Assembly (NCBI GenBank): GCA_916613615.1
Contig: OU744737.1
Span: forward strand, 1,508,001 to 1,572,000
Direction of reading: 5' to 3'
From: Steromphala cineraria
Lineage: Eukaryota; Mollusca; Gastropoda; Trochida; Trochidae
DNA: 64,000 bases
The number at the start of each line of letters is the position of its first letter. Position 1 is the first letter of the stretch. Below, one piece after another: positions 24,201 through 39,200 of the stretch. The translations under genes were made by a program, and so were the position numbers. The notes beneath the pieces were generated by a model. That model did not search any database, had not been told where the DNA came from, and worked only from the letters and a program-made list of their open reading frames with translations.

Positions 24201-27200
24201 ACAATGTAAGCGCTTCGTCACAATGGGTGCCGAGTCCCGGAACTGTTAGTTTCAGCACATTTTCGGCAAGTTTGCGTGATTTTAAGGGCAAGTAATAAAC
24301 AGAATACTAAACTTCCTTCCATTTAGTACTATTTTATTAAACTCGTGAATGATTTGGTATCAAACTCGCTTTCACTCGTTTTATACAAAATCATTTACTC
24401 GTTTAATAAAAATAGTATTAAATGGAAGGTCGTTTAGTATCCTCTATGTATCAGCCTCTTAATTGGTGTTATGCGACAAGCCTTTTTTGGCGGGGTATAA
24501 ATAATTTATCCCCTGCTCAAAAGGGTGATATCAGTATTTAGCCAGGGTCACGTGGACCAATTAGAGATCGAGATTCTTACATGAGGTAGGATAATACTAC
24601 TTGGCTAATGTCTTGTTGTGGCCCGGTAAACTTCAAGTTTATTTGTCGCACAGATGTGTAAATAATAAAGAAAAGACGATACATGAATGGGAGATAGAGC
24701 TTTCTCCATTGCAGCCCCCCATCTCTGGAACAGTCTCCCAATATCACTCAGGATGCCAATGACCACAAATCAGTTCAAATCTGCTTTAAAGACTCATCTC
24801 TTTCTCCAAGCTTATCAATAACTCTCTCTTGTGTACAGCGCCACAGAGCACCTTCAAGATGGATTTTCGGCGCTATATAAATAAATTATTATTATTATTG
24901 TTATTATTACATGAATATATTCCCTTATGATGTATATTCCCCAAGGAGTTGATCCTCACCTTCCCTGTTCTTCCCCTTTCTGTGTTTCTTCCTCTTCTTT
25001 CCCTTCTTCCTCCGTTTCTTCTTTCTATTCTTCTTATTCTTCTTCCTTTTCGGTTTCGCGGTCTCCATCACATTTTCGTACGTTGTTTCGTTGTTTGCTG
25101 TTTGGTCTCTCTCTGTCACACCCATTGTTGTTTCATCTGTACCAAATTGAATTAATTTCATTAATATTTAATATATCATATTTTCAACACAAGCTTTAAA
25201 ATTAAAAATGGGATCGAAAGCAGTCGCATAATAATTTTTCTACTTAAATTTGATGTATGCAAATGTAAAAGTTTTATCAAACCATTAAAATATATAAAAA
25301 CAATACGATAACTAAGAAAGAATATATACAAAGAGATAAGCACTAGCGAACATTGATAAGCACAATCACAAAGCATGCATGCCTCCAAAAGAAAAACAGC
25401 AAATCTAATATTTGGTAGCTAAGGATTTGTTAGATATGGAAAATCAGATAGAGCTAGGGATGCATGATCGATTCATGAAAAATCATGTACATAAATCATG
25501 ATTTATGATATATGATTGGAACATATATTAATAAATAATGCGTTTAAACCCTAGTAAATGATTAATTATAATCTGATCTTAAAATGTGTGACTGATACTC
25601 AAAATTTTATCCATGTCAAAATACAGGAAAAGACACATTCAGAATCACTTTATGGAAAGACACTTCAGCCACATTGCACTCAGTCCACAGCTACACAAAT
25701 TGGTACCTGGACAGGGAAAGCTTTGAGCATTACCATGCATGGAAAGAGCAAAATACAGAGGGATAAGACTATTATCTTTATCTTTATCTTCAATATCCAC
25801 TTGTATACAACCTCAATTGCTTAAAATTTCTCAAATTTTGATCCATGTCAAGATACAAGGTCAGTAACCATCACTGTTAGACATTCTAATTCCTTAAAGT
25901 TCCTCATATTTTATCCATGTTAAGATACACAATCAGATTAATGTATCCTCAATATCCACAGCCAAAAGCTCAACCATGCAGAAAGGGAAATATCTACCGT
26001 AGTAAGTATTTTCCACTGGATATACAACACCAATTCCTAAATATTTTTCAATAACTTTACTGGTATGTAGATTTCAAATTTTGATTTTCAAATGTTAATA
26101 TACACAGTCGGAATCTTATATTCCTTCAATATCCACTGCCAAGAGTTCAATCATGCAGAAAGGTAAATACTATAATCCACTGGTTATACTCGTTGAATAG
26201 ATTTCAAATATTGATCCATGTTAAGATACACAGTCGCCAACTTATATTCCTTCAATATCCACTGCCAAAACTTCAATCATGCAGAAAGGTAAATACTATA
26301 ATCCACTGGTTATACTCGTTGAATAGATTTCAAATTTTGATCCATGTTAAGATACACAGTCGGAATCTTATATTCCTTCAATATCCACTGCCAAAACTTC
26401 AATCATGCAGAAAGGTAAATACTATAATCCACTGGTTATACTCGTTGAATAGATTTCAAATTTTGATCCATGTTAAGATACACAGTCGGAATCTTATATT
26501 CCTTCAATATCCACTGCCAACAGTTCAATCTTACAAGAAGGGAAATACCTAATATATATATATATAAATATCTGATCATTACAATCCACTCGTTATACTG
26601 GTTGAATGATTTTCAATGACTAAACCGGTATATAATTTTGATCCATGTTAAGATACACAGTCGGAATCTTATATTCCTTCAATATCCACTGCCAAGAGTT
26701 CAATCATGCAGAAAGGTAAATACTATTATCCACCGGTTATACTGGTTGAATAAATTTCAAATTTTGATCCATGTTAAGATACACAGTCGGAATCTTATAT
26801 TCCTTCAATATCCACTGCCAAGAGTTCAATCATGCAGAAAGGTAAATACTATTATCCACTGGTTATACTGGTTGAATAAATTTCAAATTTTGGTCCATGT
26901 TAATATACACAGTCGGAATCTTATATTCCTTCAATATCCACTGCCAAGAGTTCAATCATGCAGGAACGTAAATACTATTATCCACTGGTTATACTGGTTG
27001 AATAGATTTCAAATATTGATCCATGTTAAGATACACAGTCGCCAACTTATATTCCTTCAATATCCACTGCCAAAAGTTCAATCATTCAGAAAGGTAAATA
27101 CTATTATCCACTGGTTATACTGGTTGAATAGATTTCAAATTTTGATCCATGTTAAGATACACAGTCGGAATCTAATATTCCTTCAATATCCACTGCCAAG

Positions 27201-30200
27201 AGTTCAATCATGCAGAAAGGTAAATACTATTATCCACCGGTTATACTGGTTGAATAAATTTCAAATTTTGATCCATGTTAAGATACACAGTCGGAATCTT
27301 ATATTCCTTCAATATCCACTGCCAAGAGTTCAATCATGCAGAAAGGTAAATACTATTATCCACTGGTTATACTGGTTGAATAAATTTCAAATTTTGGTCC
27401 ATGTTAATATACACAGTCGGAATCTTATATTCCTTCAATATCCACTGCCAAGAGTTCAATCATGCAGGAACGTAAATACTATTATCCACTGGTTATACTG
27501 GTTGAATAGATTTCAAATATTGATCCATGTTAAGATACACAGTCGCCAACTTATATTCCTTCAATATCCACTGCCAAAAGTTCAATCATTCAGAAAGGTA
27601 AATACTATTATCAACTGGTTATACTGGTTGAATAGATTTCAAATTTTGATCCATGTTAAGATACACAGTCGGAATCTAATATTCCTTCAATATCCACTGC
27701 CAAAAGTTCAATCATTCAGAAAGGTAAATACTATTATCCACTGGTTATACTGGTTGAATAGATTTCAAATTTTGGTCCATGTTAAGATACACAGTCGGAA
27801 ACTTATATTCCTTCAATATCCACTGCCAAGAGTTCAATCATGCAAGAAGGGAAACATCTATAAAGCACCGCAGGTTGCCACTCAAGCAACAAACCTAAGA
27901 CTCTCAGGTAGCTGTGAGCGGAAGCAGATCCATTCTCATTCCGAATGATGCAGGAGTATTTGCCGGAATCTTTTATAGTGACATGGAACAACTGTAAAGA
28001 TCCACTTGGCGCGATATCATAACTCCTTGAGTTGCTTGCTGTCAATGGCTGGTTGTCTTTGAACCATGTTAGTTCCTTAGAATTGACAGACAGACATGGA
28101 ATCGCCACATTTGCCGATTTATTGACGGCAAGGCTCGTCGGCCATAGCGTGAAATATGGAAGGTGCGGGGAAATGATGTGACTCAGCTCTGATTGGCCAA
28201 TATTCGAGGCTGTCAAGTTGGAAGAAATAAAAGAAATGCAAAGCAAAGCATGAAGCGAAGCATTAGTTGTAGCAACACTATGCAACATTTGAAAACTAAA
28301 CAACAATCATAAAGTGACACAAGGGTTAAACACTGAATGAACAATTATGGTGACATGGTTAGATCAGATACCAGTTTGAGCAATATAAATTGTTACACAA
28401 AGTGGACAAAGCACTAAACCTTAAAGAGACACAGAGTATGTTGATAGGATCACATATGTCAAATTTTGAAATCGATGTTATTACATCGGGAACCACTAAA
28501 TGTTACTGAAAATAACAAGTTAAAGGGCAATCAGTACATTAGAGCGAAAATACGGCCATTCAAAGTTGGGATTTTGATCGAAAACTGGACAATGTGGCTC
28601 GAGTGGTGCGCGCAAATTCGCCAAACGTAATTTTGAAACCTTGTCATAAGCTGACAGGAAGATATATTCGATTCGATAGTGTTTATTAGGTATTGTAACT
28701 AATAGGTAGATTAATTGGATGCATAATTTCGAATATTAAACGTATTTGAGATGTTTTCTTTATTTTTCCATATATTGCATATTATGCATAAATGGATATA
28801 TTTGCAAGTCCAGTGATGAGATATGAACTTCAATCAGCACAGACATTTTGTAGCTTATCAAAACCAAATAAAAATTTAAGAAAGATACTTTGGGTCACTT
28901 TAAGTCACGAGGGTAGCTTTGGTAAAATGTTAAAGATGGCACTAAGGTAGTCTTGGTGTTAAGTTAGTTTGTGCAACCACCCCCTGAGTTCTATGGTCCA
29001 GACAGACATCTTCCTATGCAAAGCCTATAACGCCAGTTTCCGAACTGTCAGTTTTATGCCTTGCTGCTGACCCTTGGGTTTTCTGTGCTTGCTCTCTTGC
29101 CTGAATGGCCAGTATAGCAGCACAGAAAAGTAAAAGGTCAGCAGCAAGGCAAAAGACTGACAGTTCAGAAACTGGCGTTTTAGGCTTTTGGCAGGAAGAT
29201 GGGTCCGAGTAAATAGAGAAAAAGAAGGGTGGGAAAACATCCCCTTGTTGGACATTATTTGATCATCAAAATAGCATGTAAAACAGGCAAGTTCACATAG
29301 CTATCCAGTTATTTTAAAACAAGTCAAATGTGAAAAGAAGCATCTTTTCAACACACCATTAGTACAAAAGAGCATGTTATAACGCAGCAAAGAAGAAAAA
29401 GTTATGACAAGAAGTGTGTTCTTTTCGCAGCAATTTGGCATGTTTTGAATGTAGGTTTACACAGAAAAGCAAGTTTTGAATGTAGTTTTACACAGAGAAG
29501 CAAGTTTTGAATGTAGGTTTACACAGAAAAGCAAGTTTTGAATGTAGGTTTACACAGAAAAGCAAGTTTTGAATGTAGGTTTACACAGAAAAGCAAGTTT
29601 TGAATGTAGTTTTACACAGAGAAGCAAGTTTTGAATGTAGTTTTACACAGAAAAGCAAGTTTTGAATGTAGTTTTACACAGAGAAGCAAGTTTTGAATGT
29701 AGTTTTACACAGAGAAGCATGTTTTGAATGTAGTTTTACACAGAGAAGCATGTTTTGAATGTAGTTTTACACAGAGAAGCAAGTTTTGAATGTAGTTTTA
29801 CACAGAGAAGCAAGTTTTGAATGTAGTTTTACACAGAGAAGCAAGTTTTAATGTACCAATTCTAAAACAACCTCAGCTGTTGTCAAAAGAAGCATGTGCT
29901 TACTTTACCAGGCAATACAAGGAGCATGCATTCAAAACATAGAAATATTGCAAAAAAGCAAGTTTCAAATGCAGCAACTGTCGAAAGAAGCATCTGATCT
30001 TATTGCAGGAGTTGTGAGAAGAGGCACTTATCAGTCTAAGTAAACCCATTCTCTCCCCACAGAGGCAGGTCAAGTCATGTTGATTTAGCCTCTGTTCTAT
30101 TACGACGAGTTTGTGATAGAGAATGGGAGATTCCTGATTGGAGGCAATAAAAATTAGTTGTGCAATCAGAGACGCTGTTTTTAAATCATCATTTTGGCAA

Positions 30201-33200
30201 TTGAAACAAGGCAAAGGCATTGTGATATGAACCACCCTTTCCATGCTAACTGCGTGGTCATTTGATAAAAAAAATTAAATTTATTGTGATGAAAGTTTTT
30301 TCCGCCAGGGGAAACTGCCGGAACTAAAGGATTTCGGCGTAATAGAACAGAGGCTAAATGAACATGTCTTGATCTGCCTCTGTGGGGAGAGAATGAAGTA
30401 AACCTAGCCTCAATAAAACTTGTTTCACACAGATAGCGAGATGTAGTAACACAACAATTGTAAAAAAAAGTATGTTACAATCGCTAAACAAAAGAGAGTT
30501 CATGGTGGCATTACCTGCAGAGCCTGCAAGGTCAAGTCCTTGACCTTTAACTTCGACCTTCATGACAGCGCTGGCGGAGGACACATTGTTCTGGGCCTGA
30601 CACTGATAGAGTCCGCCATGAGAGGGCGCCACTTTGTTAATGACAAACATAAATCCTGAAAAGGATAATCACATGTCAATTAATTTTGATGGAGACACTA
30701 CTTTACCAAATTTTGAACAGATTGCGTTTTTGACTATAACAAATTATAAGTTGTTTTAATGGGGCTCTGAAGTTGTTTCTATCAATGATTTAAAAGTTGC
30801 TCATAATTTACAGCTAGAATTGGGAATTTTCAACTAAAATTGGGAATGTAACTTTTACAATCAACAAAATCCTCTTTTTGACAAAAGCTGATTTCATTGG
30901 TAATCCATATGAGAACGAACAAGTGGAGTTAGCTCCCTTGTATGATGATGTTATGTATAACTATTTTAACTGCATCGTTACTCTTTGAACAAAGCCAGAC
31001 ATCCATCAACTGTTTTGGCCCTTTGCATGTCAGTTTCATTAAAAGCAAACATCACTCCGAATTTCCTTCATGCAATAAAATTGATTCTCTTACCTCCACT
31101 ATTGACTGTAGACGGACGTGCAATCTGTTTTGCATTATGATACCACGTGACCTTGGGTTCAGGTCGACCAATCACATCGCAGCGCAGTTCGACTCTCTCT
31201 CCTGCATTGGCTACAATCTCTGAGGACACTGCTTGGGCTGATACCAATTCTGTAGAAATTCAAAATCAGAAGTTGAATAACAATTTGGACAATGTATTCT
31301 TGAAGATCCATCAACAATTGCAACATGACTTCGGTAAATACTCGTTTCTGATTGGTTGATTTGAAGGATTTTCCAGTGTTTAATGGCAATGAACACCCGC
31401 AAATTGGCTGAGGCGAATCACCGCGAAAGGATACATTATTTGGTCCGCCTCAACATTAAAATGTTCTGATTCTCCCAATATTCGCGCCCGATTTACATTT
31501 GACAATTGTTGTTGTCATTTCAATTATTCCTGGTTGATGTACACAATGGTGAGTGATTTATATATATATTATCATTATTCACATAAGTTTAAGTCCTACT
31601 ACATGGTTCCTCAGCATGCTTCCCCGGGTCTGAGTATTCCAACCAAAACCTCGGACTCATGCTGTATCCCTTACAAATTGCATAGCTTTACGTTGTGATA
31701 ACATTACGTAAAATAAAAGACACCAAAATGACGCATATAGCTTTTGATTTAATAAATTAGTGGTAATTAAATCTGAACATGCTTCAAACTGCAGATTGGA
31801 GCAGTTGTCATAGTGCATTGCTTTAGTTTTCTCATGTCAAGTAATACTGCAGTATGGGGTTCTTTAAGAGGGAGTTGCTTATTAGGGTTTTTCTCATGTC
31901 AATTTCTCTTTATCTGTGTTTCACTGAAGAGGTGGCTTTGACAGTCGATTTTGATCAATGCCAAGTAATTGGCATATACATGACATGTTAAACTTTTAAG
32001 ATATATCGACACTCATTGTTAGAATAAAAATATCTTTTGCAAGCCTCAGATAGTTGTTACTTTTATCAGCCCGTGTTGATATATTTGAGGTCAGAAGACA
32101 GTTCAAGACACTGGGCGAGATTCTCGTACCTTGGACTTCCATAGCAATCAGCTTCTTCCTGTTGTCTGTTGTTCCTTTACATATATACGTCCCGGCGTCT
32201 TCTATCTTTACGTCCTCTATCCTTAGGTTACCTGAACATCAACAGATTCACTTCATTATTAGTGACGTGTCACTTAACCACTCACAATTATAAAGTCAAG
32301 GTAAGACAATTTCAGCCCTTTTTTAGTAAGTACAGTAGAACACGGATATAGCCAACACGGATATAGTGAACACTCGGATATAGCCAACAAATTTTCAAGT
32401 CCCGTCCCTATATTATATCATTAAAATTATATCCGTATAGCGAACACCAGATATAGCAAACTAAATTCTTTGGTCCCTTGGAGTTCGTTATATCTGAGTT
32501 CAACTGTAGTCAAAAGCCTTGATGATTGAAGGAATTATGGTTATCCAGAAAGTCTGTATTACCTGCATATATAGTAACAATATCTAATTATTTAAAATTT
32601 TCACTTTTATAGTAGATCAGTGGAATGTACCTATTATATTGATTATAATTGTTTAAATATTGATTTCATTAAATGTCGATAAAGTTTAGATAATCTTGTT
32701 CACAAAACTTCACTATCTAATAAATTAAAGTCATTGCATCCAATATGGAAGAACTGTTAAATGGAGTTATCTCCCTTTGGATGTATAGATCCTCTAATAA
32801 TTGAAATCAGTGCATTATCAAAAGGATTCATAGTACAAAGTTTCGATCCTTATACACCATATTTAGGAGATGTTTTAGTGTGTTTGAAAATGACATGTAA
32901 AACTGGATTGATAGCGAGTAAATTTTGAATTGAAACCTCGTGGTAGAATTGATTTTTCGAATTGATCGGAATACAGATATGCAATTTTCATAAATCATGA
33001 TTCATAAATTTGTCATCTGTAAATAATTCAGATGGATGCTTTAAAAACTTCACACATTAAAAGAGATGAATAAAACTACCCTGCCATATTGGCTAAATTA
33101 CACACAAAAAAACAATAAAATAAACAATTAATTCAATCAACAATGAATATAAAAATTTATAGCCATAAAATATTCAACTCTTTTACCCTACAATCTTTGC

Positions 33201-36200
33201 TAAACTGATCTAAATTAACAATAAATTCAATCAACAATTACGATCAAATTCAAATCCATACCATATTCAACTCTTGATCGATTGGCTGGTAGCTGTCCTC
33301 CATATTTTTCCCACGTAACATTTAGAATCCCTCTTGATACAACGGGACACTCGAGTAGTGCTGACTTCCCCAACCACGGCAAGGCTTTCTCTTGTCGAGT
33401 ATCAACAATCAAAGTTTCCGACCCAGAACCTGTGAAAGAAATCAAAAATATAAATATAATATAATCCTCATTTAATAGAAGAGCCAGAGTTTGGCAAACT
33501 GTTTCAAACAACGTCAAACATTTCAGGATTTTGAGATCCCGAACCTGTGGAAGAAATTTGTTTTCCCTATTTGATAAACAATAGAGAAAGAGCTATCACG
33601 AGGGCTTAACCAAGGAACAATGGCCGCTGCCTGAGGGAAGGGCAGGGGCGTTCTCTTGACCAATCCTCAGAGGGAGAGCTTGTTCTCTTTCTTATATACC
33701 CTAAAATATCTTATAACACGCCCGTGTAAAATACAGCAGTGTAATATTTGTAAGGCAATATTAAACTAGTGTAATATCACAATGCAAGCATGATGCACAG
33801 AAGTGAACTGTTGTGACGTCACAATGTAAGCGCTTCGTCACAATGGGTGGCGAGTCGCGGAACTGTTAGTTTCAGCACATTTTCGGCAAGTTTGCGTGAT
33901 TTTTAGGGCAAGTTATAAACAGAATACTAAACTTCCTTCCACTTAATTCAACATGCTTTCGCTCGTTTTATACAAAATCATTACCTCGTTAAATAAAAAT
34001 AGTATTAAATGGAAGGTCGTTTTTTATCCTCTATAACAGTCATTGCTTGCCTGGCTTTAAAATAGTGAAAGAGTCACCCATAAAATCTTTCTTAAACCAG
34101 ACATACACACTCATCTCAGTTCGTCTTAGCAAAATGTGGTACAGTGGTATGACAATTGAGTTCAGCATGCATTTGTATGCAATTTTGGGGTTGGAGACAG
34201 TCTTTCACGCCTAAAACATTTGCATATTGAATTTTGCATATATAAATTGCATATTTGAATGTGGAGTTATTTTTCCAAAGCCAGATATTCATGTTAAAAC
34301 ATTAAAACGAGAGAGAATCACTGATGTCCATAAGAGTATTAATGATCAGGTTTAGAGACTCTGAAACTGTGGAAAGAAAATTTTGAAATATTTGATAAAA
34401 AAAGAATTACTAATGGCACACTCTGTGACAGATCTGATTAAAAATTTCTTATATCATAAAATCATTGGGGTGTAAGATATAAAACCTGCAGAAAATTTTA
34501 AACATATTTTTCTTACTTACTGTAAGAGAAGTGATTTTTATTCATCAATAATAAAAGATATTATATTAAAGGTATATAACTTATCAATGACTTCAATTTA
34601 TTTTGGTAATATCTATCCCAGAAAATCCTTGCCAAGGTTAAGTTGAATTTATCAGTAGATTTTTCTGCTGAGTTATTCCATCTGAAGAAGGACTTGCAAA
34701 TATCCTTATCTTTAAGAACATTTTGGTCAAATAAGTTCGTTTTTTCTGAAGTTCATAATATACCTCATTTACCATTTCATTTTCAAGAAAAAGCAACAAT
34801 CCTTGAAGTGTTCTTAATCTTAAATTCCCCTTTTCATTACTATTCTTCATGAAGGAATATGATATTAAGATCCCAAAAAAAATCATGACTTGATCTGCCT
34901 CTGTGGGGAAAAAATGCTCTAATTAAAACCAATCAAAGTTATCCCACAATCCCTAAAACACCATCTCCCCAACTCAGCTAACCTCCCCAGCAAAAGTTAA
35001 CCTCCGGGCTGCCAAGGATCTATAAAGCTCTAAAAGAAATCACAATAGTTGTTGATTGATAGACCCGAGTCATTCCGATATAAATCTCTCGACAGACATA
35101 ACCTCCATTACATTGACACCAAATTGTGTTCGGCAATGTCAGACATTACTTTCCAAGTCCTGTCAATGACAACACATAGAAACCTTGCTTTTATTCAGTG
35201 AGTATCTGCGGGTCTATAAATCACATAGAAGATACTATTTTCTTGACGCCTGTTCACAATCAAAGACAGTTCGAGGGCTTCCGCTGACAAAGCCTGGCCA
35301 ATACAGCTAATCTTTATTCCGCACGATGAATAGAATTGTAAGATCGCGAAGCAATTTTTTGCGCCCGGGGTCATATTTATCTCAGTTGTTGAGGACCTTC
35401 TAAAACTGTAAAATGAGGTGAAGGGACTCAAGCGCTTGTACTTATATGTGTACAATCTTGTCCAGGTTGGAGCTTTATAACTTCTTATGATAAAGTTTAG
35501 TAAGTAAGTAATTTATTTCATGTAAATGGCCATGATACAGTTAAGTAACATAATATTGTGTTATCAACCTGCTAAAATAGAATTAATTGTTTTATTTCAG
35601 TGACGAGAATAATTTCGCAATTCAGTGGAAGTAGTGGTTGTAACTTGTCACAGCCTATTCACTATTTGAGAAAAAGACTTTTACTCATAAAGATTATGAT
35701 AACAAATATAGAATTCACTATTTGAGAAAAAGACTTTTACTCATAAAGATTATGATAATAAATATAGAATTCACTATTTGAGAAAAAGACTTTTACTCAT
35801 AAAGATTATGATAATAAATATAGAATTTGAAATATAGAATTCACAAGAATATTATGTTTTTTCAAGCAGTGAAAATATTGGTCATTTTAAACTTGCTATA
35901 AACTATTCTCCGTTGAAAATAATACATCCATGAACTCATAAAAGAATAAATTCTCATAATTATAGAATACAAAAATTATGTAAAAATTGGTATAGTAGGC
36001 TGATTGCATGTTATCTTCATTCAGTAATTATTATAAAGCAGAGATTTTTCTCAATTGTAACAGCCACTGACAAAAAAAAACATCTTCAAGTTCAGATATT
36101 ATAATTTCTGAACAATACCATTGCAGTCTTTAACCTTTTATAAACTATTTCAAACTGCTACCGTTTATATATGGGGCTTCCCCTTGTCAAAGGAAATGAC

Positions 36201-39200
36201 TACTAAATCTTATAATTACAAGCTAGAAATCCTGGCCAGCTTAACAGATCAAGTTTCGGGTTTTAAAAGGGACTTTGATAGATGATTTCCGTGATTATTC
36301 TGTATATGTGATTATCCTGTACAGGTTCGGGTGAATGAACACCATGGAACAGAAAAGTTCTCAGCTTGTGGAAACAGGTCACTAAATTTGACGATTTCGT
36401 TGGAGACAATTTGTTTGCTTCAAATAAAAATGCTCCTATTTATTTGTTTAAATATAAACTTTTGATTACCTTATTAAGAAACAATATCTACTTCTAAAAG
36501 AACAGCCACAATCACCAAACTGTTACATTGGACACAACTGATTTAAATATAATAGTGTCCTTACATTAATTAATCCTTAATTAATTTGCAAGAGTAAGCT
36601 TTTTGACAAGACTGTGTAAATGTGAACCAAAACATTACTCAATGATATATAACTGCAAGAATGAAATCACGTAAATAATAATAATAATTATAATAGACTA
36701 TTTATATTGAGCATATATCCATGTCAAATGCCATGCTCAAAGCTCAACTAGTTACTATTTAAAAAATTAACTCTAAACTCCATTGTTCTCACATAAAAAT
36801 AATAATAAACTTTCAAATACATTCTCTTAAAATCATAAAGCAACAATCACCTTTTATAAAAAATGGTACAATAGTTAGTATCAAAATCATAGTATGTAAT
36901 TTATTGAACAAACAATTTGTTGCGATTGTTATGAAATAATTGGCAATAGTAGAGGATATGCTAATTCAATCTTTGGGGTAGAACAAACTTTATTCCCAAT
37001 TTTTAAAAGCAAGTGCTTCTATGTATATACACATATATAGCAGTGTTTAAAATATAGCCTGTCCGCAAGTTCTTGACTGGCTACTTTTTGCCAGGACTGG
37101 CTACTTTTTGGTCAGGACTGGTAACTTTTCCATTTTTTTCTTTATTTTCCCCAAGGAATTGACCAATTAATACATTTTGTTCTTTATTTTCCCCAAGGAA
37201 TTGACCAATTAATTTTCAGGACAGGCTAGGTTTCAAATCTATTTTATACACTGTATATAGGTACAAACAAGAATATATAAATCAGAACAATCCCCAAATT
37301 TCATCATCAATCATAATACAATCATTTCACTTCAAAGTGAGACGGCAAATATCCGAGGTCAGAGATTGTTTGAAGTTAGTCCCACCGAGAACTTCTTAAC
37401 AAGATCGGCCATGCTTGTTTACAGTTCTAAGGATAATAATGCCCGTACAACTATTTATGAGTACTGTTTATTAGTTTTTCTTTTAATCTCCTCCCGTTTA
37501 TAAAGGGTTTAAAACAATGCATCCTAACCATCAAAGAGTACATAGGAAGACACTTGATGATAAGCACCAACCTAAAGCTTTTGTTCTCAAGGGCAACAAG
37601 TGATATAATGACTTCTTCTTTATGTTATGTGTGTTTGAAAGGATAAGAAATATAAGTCGAGGAATTTTGGGAATGCTATACAGGGTTGGCTGTTATTTAT
37701 AAAACATTATCAGAGCTTTACAGTAAACAAACAGTTTATTAACATTTACAGAGTATATTTCCTTGTAGTATAGAAATAGTTAATATCTTATATTTTATTA
37801 TCTCATGAGCTGTTTGAGTGGCATTCTAGAAGTTGATGATATAAGGAAGACAAGAGTAATTCTATGGATGAACAACTTCTTTATTTGACAGTAGCGACCT
37901 TTCGGTATAGATTTTTTAAATTGCTGTTCTCCTCATTATTTCAACATATGTTGAAAACGGTTTAAGAATCTATATGTTTTTTTAATAATTTTTTAATTTT
38001 TATTTTTATTTCCCATATGATGTTTAGATAGAAGAATCTATATGTTGCTACTGTCAAATAAAGAAGTTATTCATTCGTAGAATTACTCTTGCCTTCCTTA
38101 TTATCTCATGTTTAAAAAACATTTTCATAAGTGGCTAGAAATAAATTCATATAATAACCAACAAAATTCTATGAGTTGTCACTTTATTGGAATTCCCAAT
38201 CATTATAATAGAAGGATAGTTACTAAATTTCAAGATATATGTCAATATATACTTACATTACAAACATACATTTCTTAAAGTTCTCCTTATAAAAAAGTGT
38301 GCCGAAAGTTCGCAGGTAATCTAACGACTAGAAGTCACATTTCCGTTTACATTTCTCTCCCTGCTGTCTGTACACTGAAGACTACCTGGCGATGTTTTGT
38401 ACGAAATCAGTCAGGCGAAACCGTCAGCGACTTTATCTTGCCGAGTTGTCTTATCTCATGTCATTACTCTACTGTGAAGTGCGATATACACCGTATCTAT
38501 CACATATACACCGTATCCATCACGCTATTCGCTTTCTCTCCACTTGTCTGTCACCCTAACGTGTGAAATAAACCACGCCCTCCGGAACTCAAACGGTTGA
38601 GTGAGGAAATCAAATATGTTCAACTTTCTATGCCACGAGGGACATTTGATGAAATCATATATGCCAACTCTCAGGTGCTTGCTTTACCATGGAAGACAAG
38701 TTTTACGCGATCTTATAATACATGCGAATGTCAAAGGTTGAGGCTTTACAGAGTTGACATCACCTCACGTCTCTGCTCTAAGCGTTGTGCAAATCCTACT
38801 TTGTCGATTTATAAAGAGAAATGCTAATATCCTATGTATTTATGAGTTTTTAGCCTTGTTGTTAAGGCTGTATTTAAGTCGATACATATATTTAATAACT
38901 TCCTTTTATACATTGTAAATGTCTTATCAAATATCTTTTCATTCACATTCAAAAATTGTTAACGGTAGATATATTTTTTTTGTTCATTCTTTAATATTTT
39001 TTATATAAATTCAGATAAAATGATTGTTAAGAATTTTATCAAAGGCTGTTGGTTTGTATTTTTAATTCACAATGTCATTTCATGTTTGTTGATTATTAAA
39101 GCTTTTTATGTTATTTTTGAAAAGAGCTTTTAAATGATTTAAAAGATTTTTTTTCTAAAATGTACCATAATGTGCCAGTTCATTTTTGACTTTCTACAAT

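Larger units (their letters stand above)
34040..37030. other. Intron sequence, mostly without recognised features
   Basis: Part of the intron between the two halves of Ig2 and Ig3. Apart from the 34.9-kb arm fragment and the 35.7-kb triplicate I see only AT-rich sequence and short chance frames. Confidence 0.45.

Noticed and set aside
26638..27948. 436-codon open frame with a 42-residue repeat
   Set aside because: It follows the 126-bp satellite exactly. The period is a multiple of 3, so any frame free of stops in one unit stays open. No start context, domain or splice support.
37041..37253. Assignment of the CAGTG element to hAT
   Set aside because: Ends are suggestive, but the duplications are 7 bp rather than the 8 bp usual for hAT, so the superfamily is left open.
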